51,775 nucleotides of DNA from Acidimicrobiia bacterium (GCA_036396535.1 DASWKR010000011.1:1-51775), one strand, 5' to 3'; counted from the first letter of the stretch, positions 18,679 through 28,068 are shown. A program made the numbers and translations. Notes: generated from the letters alone by a model not told the origin.

Positions 18679-20121
18679 ATGCTGAATGTCGAACGGCGCG
18701 ACGTCGAGATCAGGCCCGATCCCACCAGGGTTGTCGCCAAGCCGTTCGTGCCGGGCGAATCGGCGTTCGCGGGGGGCCCGAGCCGCGCCGAGCTCATCGC
18801 CGATCGCGTGATGAAGCTGACCGACGACGAGGTGACGAAGCTCCTGGACGAGACCGTCGAGAGATTCGCCGGGCGGCATCGGGACCTCGTGCGCACCTGG
18901 GAGGCCAACGCCGACACGGCGCGCGGGCTCGTGCCGGGCCTCGAGGCGGTGAACGGGGCGCGGCGTCACCTGCTCGGCGCCGTCTTCACCCAGGAGTACG
19001 CACCCGGTGCGGCCGCCATATGCAACCCCTCGATCGTTCAGAGCCCGGAAGGCGGGGGTCGCTTCGTCCTCAGTGTGCGCTCCATAGGCGAAGGGCACAT
19101 ATCGTCCGTCGAGTTCAGGACAGGGCACGTCGCCCGGGACGGCTCCGTGCAACTCGACCCCCCCTCGCCGTACCTCACGACGGGAACTCGCCGGACTCCG
19201 CGCTACGAGCGGCGGGCGTTCGAGGGGCGCCTCGTCGACCTCGGTGCCGATTCGATGCTGACGGGGCGGCTCGTCGCCGACCTGGGGGAGCGGTTTGGAT
19301 ACGCGGAGCTGCAGGGAGCCCTCGAGGTGCTGCGGCGCAGCGACGTCTCCGAAGCCGCGGTCTTCGAGACAGCCCGCCTCGCTCACTGGTTCGCCTCCTC
19401 GAACTACGAACTGGTGTTCTCGGAGTCGATGCCCCTGTCGGAGCGCATCCTGATCCCGGCCGGGCCCGCGGACAGCCAGGGAATCGAGGACGCCCGTTTC
19501 GTTCGATTCGTCGACGACGACGGGACGTCCACGTACTACGCCACGTACACGGCGTTCGACGGCTTCACCATCCTCCCCCAGCTGATCGAGACCACCGACT
19601 TTGTGACGTTCCGGATCGCGACGCTCGGAGGCGCATGCGCCAGGAACAAGGGCATGGCCCTCTTCCCTCGCAAGATCGAGGGCCAGTACGTGGCCCTCGG
19701 TCGACACGACCTCGAGAACCTCCATGTCCTGCGCAGCGACGACATCCGCACGTGGAGTAATGCCGAGCTCATCTACGGTCCGGGGAGAGGTTGGGAGCTC
19801 GTGCAGATCGGCAATTGCGGCTCCCCGATCGAGACCGAGCACGGCTGGCTCGTGCTCACCCATGGTGTCGGTCCGATGCGCACCTACGCGATCGGCGCCT
19901 TGCTGCTTCACCTCGACGACCCTTCTCGCGTGATCGGCGATCTCGGGTCTCCCCTTCTGGAGCCGGCGGAGGACGAGCGCAACGGCTACGTGCCCAACGT
20001 CGTGTACTCGTGTGGCGCCATCGTGGAGGATGGGACCGTGGTCATCCCGTACGGGTTCTCCGACCAGGCGATCCACGTGGCCACCGTCGACCTCGAAGAG
20101 CTCATCGCCGCGATGACGTGA
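18679..20121 (+). CDS. GH130-family glycoside phosphorylase/hydrolase, long form
   Basis: A 480-residue GH130 protein with an extra N-terminal helical region of about 100 residues before the beta-propeller. NPSIVQSPEGGGRFVLSVRSIGEGHISSVEFRTG, QGIEDARFVRF (catalytic Asp271), and NGYVPNVVYSCGAIVEDGTVVIPYGFSDQAIHVATVDLEEL mark the family. Longer GH130 proteins of this type are often found beside a short GH130. The ATG at 18679 follows GGAGACGACGA; the open frame upstream overlaps the GT4 gene and lacks family similarity. It is convergent with the P-type ATPase gene, 8 bp away. Confidence 0.9.
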   Translation: MLNVERRDVEIRPDPTRVVAKPFVPGESAFAGGPSRAELIADRVMKLTDDEVTKLLDETVERFAGRHRDLVRTWEANADTARGLVPGLEAVNGARRHLLGAVFTQEYAPGAAAICNPSIVQSPEGGGRFVLSVRSIGEGHISSVEFRTGHVARDGSVQLDPPSPYLTTGTRRTPRYERRAFEGRLVDLGADSMLTGRLVADLGERFGYAELQGALEVLRRSDVSEAAVFETARLAHWFASSNYELVFSESMPLSERILIPAGPADSQGIEDARFVRFVDDDGTSTYYATYTAFDGFTILPQLIETTDFVTFRIATLGGACARNKGMALFPRKIEGQYVALGRHDLENLHVLRSDDIRTWSNAELIYGPGRGWELVQIGNCGSPIETEHGWLVLTHGVGPMRTYAIGALLLHLDDPSRVIGDLGSPLLEPAEDERNGYVPNVVYSCGAIVEDGTVVIPYGFSDQAIHVATVDLEELIAAMT

Positions 20122-20129
20122 CGGCCGGC

Positions 20130-22886
20130 TCACTCCGGGCGGTCGTGACCTTCGGCATCGTTGACGTCAGTGAGCTCGAGGAGGCGCGCCTCGCCTGGCG
20201 TGCACGACCGCCTCGATGACCTGCTCGTAGCGCCGTGGGCTGCGTCGCCGGCGCCCGATGGCCGCTCCGGGTACGTCATCCGACGGCTCAAGAGCCGGAC
20301 GCCGGCGAAGGACGCCAGCGCCAAGCCGGCGACCACGGCCCATTGCAGGGCGCTCATGCCGGTTGTCTTGAGGAACTCGTTGCCGAGGGGGGTGTGAACG
20401 GCGAGGACGTGGATGATCGCCGAACCGGCGGCGGCACCGATGAGCCAGGCCGTGGGCCGCCGAACCCGGTCCGATTCGACGAACGCGGCTCTCACGTTGA
20501 AAGCGTGAATGAGCTGGCTGAGGACGAGGGTGCTGAAGATCATCGTCTGCGTCGATTGCCAGGACAGATCGAGCACGAAGTGCCCCAAGAGCAGCGCAGC
20601 CATCGCAGCGGACGTGAGGATGGCGCCTTGTGACATGAGCAGTGCGATGTTGCGCCCGCTGAGGATGTCGCGGCCCGAGCCGGGCGGGTCGCGCATCAGG
20701 TCGCGGATCGGTGCGTCCATGCCGAGCGCCAGGGCAGGTAGAGAATCGGTCACGAGGTTGATCCAGAGGAGTTGGACGGCGGCAAGCGGCTCGCCGAGCC
20801 ACCCGAACAGGAGGAAGCCGAGCACCATCGTCATGACCTCCGACGCGTTCGAAGAAAGCAGGTAGTGAACGACGTTGCGGAGGTTGGCGAAGATCCGCCG
20901 TCCCTCGCGGACCGCCGCGACGATCGTCGCGAAGTTGTCGTCGGCGAGGACGAGCGCCGATGCCTCCTTGGCGACATCGGTCCCGGTGCCCATGGCGACG
21001 CCGATGTCGGCAGCCCGCAGAGCGGGGGCGTCGTTCACACCGTCGCCGGTCATGGCGACGATCGCCCCGGTACGCTGCCACGCCTTGACGATCTTCACCT
21101 TGTCGACCGGGTCGACTCGCGAGAACACCCGGTACTCGGTCACGGAGCGCGCCAGCTCGTGCTCGTCGGTGCGCTGGAGCTCGGATCCCTCCATCACCCC
21201 GGCGGCTTCGATGCCGACCGTCTCGGCCACCGCGGCCGCCGTGACCCGGTGGTCGCCGGTGACCATCACCACCGTGATGCCTGCTCGGGACGCTTCGGCG
21301 ATGGCGTCATGGACCTCGGGTCGCTCCTCGTCCCTCATGCCGACGAGCCCGACGAAGGTGAGGTCATGCTCGGCGTCTGCAACGTCCCCCGGGGCACCAT
21401 CGAGATCGCGGTAGGCGAATCCGAGGGTCCGCAGTCCTCGAGCGGCGAGCTCTGCTGCGTCGCCGTCGAGCGACGATCTCCTGGTGTCGTCGATCGGAGC
21501 CGGCCCGCCGGCATCGAGGATCGTCGTGGCGCGCTCGATGACGATCTCGGGCGCTCCCTTGACGAGCAGGCGATGGCCGGAGCCGGCCAGGTGGAGCGTG
21601 CTCATGCGCTTGCGTCGCGAATCGAAGCCGGCCTCGTCGAGGCGAGGCGATTGGCGGCGAAGCTGCTCGAGGTCCACCCCGCGTTCCTCGAGGGCGCGCA
21701 ACAGCGCGATGTCCGTCGGGTCGCCTGCGAAGCCGTCCTTCGAGGACCGGGCGTCATTGCACAGCGCCGCGATCTCGACGAGGCGTCGACCCACTGCTGT
21801 CCCCGTCGAGAACGTCACCGCTCGATCGGTGGCGGTGATCACCGCGTGCACCCGGATCTCGTTGAGGGTCAGTGTGCCGGTCTTGTCCGTGCAGATGACG
21901 TTCGTCGCTCCGAGGGCTTCGACCGCCGGCAGCCGTCGCACCACGGCGTTGCGCTTCGCCATCCTCCGCACCCCACCAGCAAGGCTGATGGTGACAACTG
22001 CAGGGAGACCCTCCGGAATCGCTGCCACCGCAAGGGCGACCGCGATGAGGAACATGGTCTCGGCGGGATAGCTGCGCAATGTCCCCGCTCCGAAGATGAG
22101 AACGGCGCTGGCTGCTGCGACAATCGCTAGGCGATGACCCACCCTCGTCAGCTCGCGCTGTAGGGGCGTCGGCGGCTCCTTCTGGGCGACGAGAGATGCG
22201 ATCTTGCCGACCTCGGTGGCGGCCCCGGTGCTCGTCACTATCGCCCGACCTCGTCCAGCGACGACCGCGGTGCCGCTCAAGACCATCGAAGTGCGGTCGG
22301 CCAACGACATCTCGACGGGGACGGGGGCGGCCGACTTGGCGACCGGGAGAGACTCGCCGGTGAGCGAACCCTCCGCCATCGTCAGCCGGACGCTGAAGAC
22401 GACTCGCCCGTCCGCCGGGACGCGATCGCCTGGTTCGAGCACGACCAGGTCGCCCGGCACGACGCCATCCGCGGGAATCTGCTGTTCGGTGCCGCCACGT
22501 ACCACTCGGGTCCACGGGGCGGTCAGCTGCCGCAGCTGAGCCATCGCTTGTTCGGCGCGCGTCTCCTGTGCGAAGCCGAGCGCCGCGTTGAGGACGACGA
22601 TCGCCAGGATCGCGATGGCGTCGATCCACTCGTCGATGACGAAGCCGCTGACTGCTGCCGCGACGAGCAAGAGCCAGATGAGGACGTTCGAGAACTGCCT
22701 CCCGAGCCGGACGAGATGATCCGGGCGGCGCCGGCCGACGAGCTCGTTGGGGCCGAACCTCTCGGCCCGACTGGTCGCCTCGGCATCGCTCAACCCGGTT
22801 TCGAGATCGGTCTCCAACCTCTCGGCCACGGCATCGACGCCGAGGCCGTGCCAGGGCGGCGTCGCTTCCAAGAGCTCGAGATCCAT
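20130..22886 (-). CDS. Cation-transporting P-type ATPase (type II, calcium-pump-like)
   Basis: A 918-residue membrane pump. The N-terminus (ETGLSDAEATSRAERFGPNEL) is the cation-ATPase N domain; TGES (176-179) is the actuator motif, PEGLP (291-295) lies in transmembrane helix 4, ICTDKTGTLT holds the phosphorylated Asp334, MTGDGVNDAPAL is the P-domain hinge, and NLVTDSLPALALGMD in helix 6 provides Asn and Asp cation ligands as in SERCA/PMR1 pumps. Ten transmembrane segments can be counted. Calcium export is the best guess; manganese or magnesium is possible. A hydrophilic tail of about 40 residues ends the protein. Confidence 0.93.
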   Translation of the reverse strand: MDLELLEATPPWHGLGVDAVAERLETDLETGLSDAEATSRAERFGPNELVGRRRPDHLVRLGRQFSNVLIWLLLVAAAVSGFVIDEWIDAIAILAIVVLNAALGFAQETRAEQAMAQLRQLTAPWTRVVRGGTEQQIPADGVVPGDLVVLEPGDRVPADGRVVFSVRLTMAEGSLTGESLPVAKSAAPVPVEMSLADRTSMVLSGTAVVAGRGRAIVTSTGAATEVGKIASLVAQKEPPTPLQRELTRVGHRLAIVAAASAVLIFGAGTLRSYPAETMFLIAVALAVAAIPEGLPAVVTISLAGGVRRMAKRNAVVRRLPAVEALGATNVICTDKTGTLTLNEIRVHAVITATDRAVTFSTGTAVGRRLVEIAALCNDARSSKDGFAGDPTDIALLRALEERGVDLEQLRRQSPRLDEAGFDSRRKRMSTLHLAGSGHRLLVKGAPEIVIERATTILDAGGPAPIDDTRRSSLDGDAAELAARGLRTLGFAYRDLDGAPGDVADAEHDLTFVGLVGMRDEERPEVHDAIAEASRAGITVVMVTGDHRVTAAAVAETVGIEAAGVMEGSELQRTDEHELARSVTEYRVFSRVDPVDKVKIVKAWQRTGAIVAMTGDGVNDAPALRAADIGVAMGTGTDVAKEASALVLADDNFATIVAAVREGRRIFANLRNVVHYLLSSNASEVMTMVLGFLLFGWLGEPLAAVQLLWINLVTDSLPALALGMDAPIRDLMRDPPGSGRDILSGRNIALLMSQGAILTSAAMAALLLGHFVLDLSWQSTQTMIFSTLVLSQLIHAFNVRAAFVESDRVRRPTAWLIGAAAGSAIIHVLAVHTPLGNEFLKTTGMSALQWAVVAGLALASFAGVRLLSRRMTYPERPSGAGDAAHGATSRSSRRSCTPGEARLLELTDVNDAEGHDRPE

Positions 22887-22986
22887 GTGTCATCGATTCT
22901 CGCATGCGCATGGAACCCACATTCGGCAGCGGCGTGCGTCGCTGTGGCGTGCATCGCCGTGACGCCCCAGGGAGGCGCGACTCGCG

Positions 22987-23334
22987 TCAGGCGTGTCCGA
23001 GAACGATGGCGGCCACGAGCACGACGACGACGGCGAAGCCGACGGCGACGAACGTCCAGTCCCGTTCGCGCCACCACAAGACGAGTAGGGCCACGACCCG
23101 GGCGACGGGCGTGAGGGCGAGCACCAGGATTCCCCCCGCCATGAGCCGGTCGGGAGCCTCGGCGTCCGCCAACAATGCGCCCAGCCCGACGGGAAGCGAG
23201 GTTTCCCTTCCGGTCGCCAGCGCCCACCCGAGCCCCGCGGTGACCATGACCGTCGCAGCTGCGAGTCCGACGCGGAGGAGCAACTGGACGATATGGGGGG
23301 CGTCGCGGCCGGGTGGCCGGTCGAGGTCACGCAT
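22987..23334 (-). CDS. DUF1634 membrane protein
   Basis: A 115-residue protein with three hydrophobic segments (QLLLRVGLAAATVMVTAGLGWAL, MAGGILVLALTPVARVVALLVLWW and FVAVGFAVVVVLVAAIVL). Small DUF1634 proteins are typically encoded next to TauE/SafE permeases, as here: it overlaps the end of the permease gene at 23327 by 8 bp. The ATG at 23334 gives the family N-terminus; the longer frame is permease shadow. It probably associates with the permease; substrate unknown. Confidence 0.85.
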   Translation of the reverse strand: MRDLDRPPGRDAPHIVQLLLRVGLAAATVMVTAGLGWALATGRETSLPVGLGALLADAEAPDRLMAGGILVLALTPVARVVALLVLWWRERDWTFVAVGFAVVVVLVAAIVLGHA

Positions 23335-24196
23335 CGAAACCGGCTCCGAGCGAGCGGAGCGCCATGAGCACCGCGACGAGCAGGAGCAGGCCGGCGAGGG
23401 CCAGTTTGAGTACCGCCGGCTGGGCTCTGCCCGACATGCGCGTACCTGCAAATGAGCCGCCGATGACCCCGATCACGAGTGGTGCCGTCAGGAGGGGTTC
23501 GACGTACCCCCGTGCGAAGTAGATGAACACGCTCGCAGCCGCGGTGACCCCGATCATGAAGTTCGACGTCGCCGCGGCGACCTTGATCGGAATGTCCATC
23601 CCGAGGTGCATGGCAGGGACCTTGAGGAAGCCGCCGCCGACCCCGAGAAGACCGGAGGCGGCCCCGGCCATGAGCGACACCGCTGCTCCTACCGGGACCC
23701 GCCTCGCCCGGTAGCGGACGATTCCACCCCTTGCCAGGTCGAGGTAGCCGCCCGCCAGTTCCCCGGGCTGCTCCCACCCGGTGCCTGTCGCTGTGGGTTC
23801 GATGATGCGCACGGCAGGGTGCGACGCACCACGCAGCATCAGGAAGGCGGTGACGAACAGCAAGGCGGCGAAGACGCCTCCGAGCACGCTCGCCGGGAGG
23901 ATCGTCGCCACCAGCCCTCCGGAGATGCCGCCGATGGTGGTCGCCACCTCGAGTGTCATCGCCAACCTCATGTTCGTGAGTCCTCGGCCGACGTAGACGC
24001 TGCCGGCCGTCGTCGACGTTGCGATTACGGCGACCAGCGAGGCGGCGACCGCAACCGGGAAGTCGACCCCGAACCCGAGCACGAGAGCCGGCACGACGAG
24101 CACCCCCCCACCGATCCCGACGAGGGCGCCGAACCAGCCGGCGGCGACTCCGAGGACGACCAGCCCGGCGAGTGCAGGCGACGACAGCTCCGTCAC
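23327..24196 (-). CDS. TauE/SafE-family permease (sulfite/organosulfonate exporter type)
   Basis: A 289-residue polytopic membrane protein. The duplicated family motif is clear: FGALVGIGGGVLVVPALVL near residue 25 and ASGLLGVGGGFLKVPAMHL in the second half. About eight transmembrane helices alternate with short loops, and a longer cytoplasmic loop lies in the middle (ATGTGWEQPGELAGGYLDLARGG). The family transports sulfite, sulfoacetate or other anions; no substrate is implied by the neighbours. It overlaps the DUF1634 gene, so the two form a unit. Confidence 0.9.
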   Translation of the reverse strand: MTELSSPALAGLVVLGVAAGWFGALVGIGGGVLVVPALVLGFGVDFPVAVAASLVAVIATSTTAGSVYVGRGLTNMRLAMTLEVATTIGGISGGLVATILPASVLGGVFAALLFVTAFLMLRGASHPAVRIIEPTATGTGWEQPGELAGGYLDLARGGIVRYRARRVPVGAAVSLMAGAASGLLGVGGGFLKVPAMHLGMDIPIKVAAATSNFMIGVTAAASVFIYFARGYVEPLLTAPLVIGVIGGSFAGTRMSGRAQPAVLKLALAGLLLLVAVLMALRSLGAGFDA

Positions 24197-24256
24197 GTAG
24201 TCGTGGATCCGATGGCGGACATCTCGCCACCCTAGGCAGTGCTCAGCAGCTCCCGC

Positions 24257-24997
24257 CTAGATCCCGAAGACACCGAAGACGAGCCGGACGCCTGCCACCG
24301 TCAGCATCGCAAGGACGATGCGCCCGAAGGTCTTGGCGTCGAGACGCGCCGCTACGCGCGTGCCGAGAGGCGTGACGATCAGCACGGGCACGACTGCCGC
24401 CGCGGCTTGGGCGAGCCGGCCGGTGGTGAACGATCCGAGTGACGCCAGGGTCCCGACCTGGAGCGTCGACAGCACGAGGAACACCGTCGTGACGGCGGCG
24501 ACGAAGTCCTCTCGCGGGAGGGCGAGGCTGTGGAAGAAGGTGCCGAACACCGCAGCGCTGTTGCCGGTGGCTCCGTGGACGAAGCCCCCGACGATCCCGA
24601 TCGGGACCGCGGCCCTGAGCCCGGCGGCGTTCCCGAGCCGCAGGTTCGGGTTGGCGAGGGCCAGCGCCACGTAGGCGAACACTGAGGCGGCGAGGACCGC
24701 CAGCAGGATCCGGTCGTCGACATTGACCAGCACGAGCGTGCCCGCCACGACTGCGATCGCTCCGGCGCCGAGGACCCGGACCAGGAACGGCCGCATGGCG
24801 CGTGCGCCCGATCGGTTCTCGATGAGGAGCAGGATGTTCGATGACAGGTTGGCGAGCGAGAGGCCCACGACGGCGTGCTCGACGCCGATCACGGGTGCCA
24901 GCAGCGGGATGGCGAGCAGCGGGCCGCCGAACCCCGTGATCGCCTTGATGAAGAACGTGCCCGAGGTCACCAGGAGGATGAGGACGAGGTCGCCCAT
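24257..24997 (-). CDS. Second TauE/SafE-family permease
   Basis: A 246-residue membrane protein with about eight hydrophobic helices. FFIKAITGFGGPLLAIPLLAPVIG and FVHGATGNSAAVFGTFFHSLAL correspond to the two glycine-rich half-repeats of the family, here more divergent than in the permease at 23327. The ATG at 24997 (MGDLVLILLVTSG) begins directly with the first helix; the upstream extension is hydrophilic and unlikely. It may serve a different anion from its neighbour. The 171 bp upstream to the next gene hold nothing I can identify. Confidence 0.85.
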   Translation of the reverse strand: MGDLVLILLVTSGTFFIKAITGFGGPLLAIPLLAPVIGVEHAVVGLSLANLSSNILLLIENRSGARAMRPFLVRVLGAGAIAVVAGTLVLVNVDDRILLAVLAASVFAYVALALANPNLRLGNAAGLRAAVPIGIVGGFVHGATGNSAAVFGTFFHSLALPREDFVAAVTTVFLVLSTLQVGTLASLGSFTTGRLAQAAAAVVPVLIVTPLGTRVAARLDAKTFGRIVLAMLTVAGVRLVFGVFGI

Positions 24998-25168
24998 CAC
25001 TCGACCCGCTGTTTGGTTGCCCGCAGGAGCATCGGCGCAGCTTGGCAGCACTCGCTTTCGACCGCGAGGACCCGACGCTGCCGCAGATGCGGGCCGCCGA
25101 TGCGGGCCGGCGTATCTCTGGTCAGAAACCGATTCGCTCCGCGAACTTCGGGCGCACCGTCCGGTACG

Positions 25169-25873
25169 TCAGGTGGCGGGGACACCGACGTCGAGCGGCA
25201 CGACCTCGAAGGCGCCGGCACATGCCTCGGCGAGCTCGGAAGGGGTGCCCGCCAGGATCGGGAACGTGCCGTAGTGGATCGGGACGACGGACTCGGCACC
25301 GATCAGCATGCCCGCTCTGGCGGCCTGCACGGCGCCCATCGTGTACCAGCCTCCGATCGGCACGATCGCGATGTCGGGGGACCAGAGCTCGCCGATCAGC
25401 TGCATGTCGCCGAATACCATCGTGTCGCCCGCGTGGTAGATGGTCGGGCCACCCGGCAGCTCGAGGACCCATCCACCCGCCTCACCACCCGGCACGATGC
25501 CCGAATCGCCTGTGATGCCGCTCGAATGCACGGCGTCCACGAGGGTCGCGCGGATTCCGGCGGGCCCCTCGACCGTGCCCCCCTTGTTGCTGCCGACGGT
25601 CTCGAGGCCTTGTGCCTCTCCCCACACGGCGATCTCGTGGATGGCGTGCACCCTGGCGCCGGAAGCCCGGGCGATGTCGACGCTGCTCCCTACGTGGTCG
25701 AAGTGCCCATGGGTGATGTAGATGGCGTCGACCCTGTCTTGTTCGTGCTCTTCCTCAGGGCAGGCAGGATTACCGGACAGCCACGGATCGACGAGCACCG
25801 TCGTGCCGTCGTCGGCGCGCAGGCGAATCGCCGCGTGCCCCAGCCACGTCATCTCCCAGCCGTTCAGGTTCAC
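25169..25873 (-). CDS. Metallo-beta-lactamase-fold hydrolase (UPF0173-like)
   Basis: A 234-residue metal-dependent hydrolase. THGHFDHVG gives the HxHxDH zinc motif (His55, His57, Asp59, His60), DAVHSSG and HAGDT provide further ligands, and PIHYGTFP the last histidine. Family members start with a short hydrophobic strand and WLGHAAIRLRADDGTTVLVDPWLSGNP, as here. No substrate is established for the family. The gene is 29 bp downstream of the Fet4-like gene on the same strand and may share its transcript. Confidence 0.9.
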   Translation of the reverse strand: MNLNGWEMTWLGHAAIRLRADDGTTVLVDPWLSGNPACPEEEHEQDRVDAIYITHGHFDHVGSSVDIARASGARVHAIHEIAVWGEAQGLETVGSNKGGTVEGPAGIRATLVDAVHSSGITGDSGIVPGGEAGGWVLELPGGPTIYHAGDTMVFGDMQLIGELWSPDIAIVPIGGWYTMGAVQAARAGMLIGAESVVPIHYGTFPILAGTPSELAEACAGAFEVVPLDVGVPAT

Positions 25874-25902
25874 GGGCGCTCCTCTCGCTCATGCGTGTGA
25901 TC

Positions 25903-26352
25903 TTATGCCGCACCACCGCCGGTCGCCCCGGCGTCGCCGCGGCGTCTCGCCAGCTCGGCGAGCTTCTCGAATGCGTCCCGCTTCTTCTCGAGGACCTTGT
26001 CGTCGAGCTCCTCCAGGTCGAGCAGCCGGTCGTCGGCGCCCTCGGTCGTCTTGATGAGCTCGTCGATCTTCAGGTGGAGTGCCACGGTGTCGCGGTTCTG
26101 ACTGTTCTGGATGAGGAAGACCATGAGGAACGTGACGATCGTCGTCCCGGTGTTGATCACGAGCTGCCACGTGTCGTTGAAGGCGAAGATCGGCCCCGTG
26201 GCCAGCCAGGCGATGATGGCGCCGATGGCGATCGCGAATGCCGCCGGCCTGCCCGCGAGCGCCGCCGCTCGCTTGGCGAACCGGTCGAAGGCCTGTCGGA
26301 CGGCCGAGGGCCTCTCGCCTTCGCCGGTCGCCTCCGGGCTGGGGACTGTCAT
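25903..26352 (-). CDS. Low-affinity iron permease (Fet4)-like small membrane protein
   Basis: A 149-residue protein. AFAIAIGAIIAWLATGPIFAFNDTWQLVINTGTT followed by VTFLMVFLIQNSQNRDTVALHLKIDELI is the characteristic pattern of the low-affinity iron permease family: two transmembrane helices, then IQNSQNRD and an amphipathic helix. The rest is a charged coiled-coil-like tail (DLEELDDKVLEKKRDAFEKLAELARR) with a Gly/Ala end. Bacterial short forms are widespread and their transport activity is unproven. It is divergent from the Rieske oxygenase gene with 104 bp between them. Confidence 0.85.
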   Translation of the reverse strand: MTVPSPEATGEGERPSAVRQAFDRFAKRAAALAGRPAAFAIAIGAIIAWLATGPIFAFNDTWQLVINTGTTIVTFLMVFLIQNSQNRDTVALHLKIDELIKTTEGADDRLLDLEELDDKVLEKKRDAFEKLAELARRRGDAGATGGGAA

Positions 26353-26456
26353 CGTTCCTCCGGGTTGGGAGACGACATCTTGCTAGCGGTGGCGGCCTAC
26401 AGAGCTGCGCGAGCGTACGATCCGCATGACGAACGACGGCCGGGCACGGAGGGCCG

Positions 26457-27605
26457 ATGACGGAGTTGCGCCATCGCATGGGCAGCGCCCCGGGGCGGAC
26501 GCTGCCGGCGTTGGCGTACGTCGATGTCGAGCATCACGAGCGTGAGATGGTCGACATCTGGTATCGGGAGTGGCTCTACGTGTGCCGGGCGGACACGCTG
26601 GGAGCCGCTCGCAGTTTTCGGACGTTCGAGGTCGGGGATCAGAGCGTGCTACTCGTCCGCGACGACGCCGGGGTCCTGCGTGGATTCCACAACACGTGCC
26701 GGCACAGGGGCTCGCTGCTGTGCGACGCCCCTTCCGGAGTTCTCGGCTCGCGCCGCATCACCTGTCCGTACCACAACTGGAGCTACTCGCTCTCCGGTGA
26801 GCTGCGCAGCACGCCCTTCAACGACGTGGACGAGATGGAGCAGCTCTCCCTGTATCCGGTGGCCGTCGCCGAGTGGCGCGGAATGGTCTTCGTCAACCTC
26901 GCCGCCGACGAGGCCGGGGAGCTCGCAGACTCGATGGACCCCGGGCCGGCGCTGCTCGACAGGTGGCCGCTGGAGACGCTCGTCACCGGGCACACCTTCG
27001 TCATCGACCTGGCATGCAACTGGAAGGTGTTCTGGGAGAACTTCCTGGAGTGCTACCACTGCCCGGGGGTCCATCCCGAGCTGTGCGACCTGGTACCGCT
27101 CTACAGGCGCGGGGTCGTGAGCGCCGACATGGCGGGCGACGGCTGGATCGGCGAGGGTCTGCGCGCCGGCGCCGCCACGTGGTCGATGGACGGCCGCCTC
27201 TGCGGCCCGCCGTTCCCCGAGCTCACCGACGACGAGATCGCGGCCGGGTATACGTTCCTGACCGTCCTACCGACGATGTTCGTCGTCGCCCACCCGGACC
27301 ACGTGAGGATCGTCTCGCTTTCCCCTCTCGGGGTTGCGGGGACCCGGCTCACGGCCGAATGGCTCTTCGCCCCCGAGACGCTCGCGCACGAGGGATTCGA
27401 CATGGGCAACGTCACTGAGTTCGGCGCCCTCGTGATGACGCAGGATGCGGCCGTGTGCGAGCTCAACCAGCGCGGGCTCCGCTCGATCCGGCACGAGCAC
27501 GGCAGGCTCATGCCGAACGAGAATGACATCGCCCTGTTCTACCGATGGCTGGACCGGCGGATCGGCCCTGGTTCGAACGTGGCATGGCCGCGGGAGGGCT
27601 CGTGA
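26457..27605 (+). CDS. Rieske-type aromatic-ring/quaternary-amine oxygenase alpha subunit
   Basis: A 382-residue mononuclear iron oxygenase. The Rieske [2Fe-2S] motif is CRH (Cys81, His83) and CPYH (Cys103, His106); the catalytic iron site is NFLECYHCPGVHPEL with His201 and His206. The spacing and the YHNWSYSLSGELR segment resemble choline/glycine-betaine and related oxygenases as much as true aromatic dioxygenases, so the substrate is open; a betaine-aldehyde-type dehydrogenase lies 12 kb away but not in the same operon. GGAGGG lies just upstream of the ATG. No reductase gene is adjacent. It overlaps the next gene in a GTGA junction. Confidence 0.9.
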   Translation: MTELRHRMGSAPGRTLPALAYVDVEHHEREMVDIWYREWLYVCRADTLGAARSFRTFEVGDQSVLLVRDDAGVLRGFHNTCRHRGSLLCDAPSGVLGSRRITCPYHNWSYSLSGELRSTPFNDVDEMEQLSLYPVAVAEWRGMVFVNLAADEAGELADSMDPGPALLDRWPLETLVTGHTFVIDLACNWKVFWENFLECYHCPGVHPELCDLVPLYRRGVVSADMAGDGWIGEGLRAGAATWSMDGRLCGPPFPELTDDEIAAGYTFLTVLPTMFVVAHPDHVRIVSLSPLGVAGTRLTAEWLFAPETLAHEGFDMGNVTEFGALVMTQDAAVCELNQRGLRSIRHEHGRLMPNENDIALFYRWLDRRIGPGSNVAWPREGS

Positions 27606-28066
27606 CGTCTCGAGCTGCGATCGGGCCTGCACGCCACGAGGACCACGATCGGTGGCGCCTGCTGTGGGACGCCTACCTCGTGTTCTACGAGAGTGAGCTC
27701 TCGCCCGGTCACGCCGATCGGCTGTGGGCCCGAATCCACGACGGTTCGGATCCGATCGAGGCGATGGTCGCCACGGTCGACAACGCCGCGGTCGGCCTGG
27801 TCCACTTCCTCCCGCACGCGGACACGTGGAGCGGCGCCATGGCCTGCTACCTCCAGGACCTCTACGTCGACGAGCACCACCGGGGCGAGGGGATCGGAGA
27901 GGATCTCATCGCTGCCGTCCAGACGCGAGCGCAGGAACGAGGGTGGGCGTACGTCTACTGGCAGACGGCCGAGGACAACGAGCGCGCCAGGAGGTTGTAC
28001 GACAAGCTCACCGGGGGGCGCACCCGCTTCGTGTTGTATCAGCTCGACGTGGAGGGCGGGCCCTGA
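27602..28066 (+). CDS. GNAT-family N-acetyltransferase
   Basis: A 154-residue acetyl-CoA-dependent transferase. LQDLYVDEHHRGEGIGEDLIAAVQ holds the acetyl-CoA pyrophosphate-binding motif A (HRGEGIG), and WAYVYWQTAEDNERARRLYDKL is motif B with the conserved Asn and Tyr. The start is GTG 27602 overlapping the oxygenase stop; the upstream part of the frame is oxygenase shadow. The substrate is unknown. Coupling to the Rieske gene and closeness to the VOC gene suggest a three-gene transcript. Confidence 0.9.
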   Translation: MTSRAAIGPARHEDHDRWRLLWDAYLVFYESELSPGHADRLWARIHDGSDPIEAMVATVDNAAVGLVHFLPHADTWSGAMACYLQDLYVDEHHRGEGIGEDLIAAVQTRAQERGWAYVYWQTAEDNERARRLYDKLTGGRTRFVLYQLDVEGGP

Positions 28067-28068
28067 GC

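Noticed and set aside
24998-25168. Possible small gene or RNA in the 171-bp gap between the permease and UPF0173 genes
   Set aside because: The frames crossing it are Arg/Ser/Pro-rich shadows, and I see no hairpin, tRNA-like or promoter pattern that stands out.
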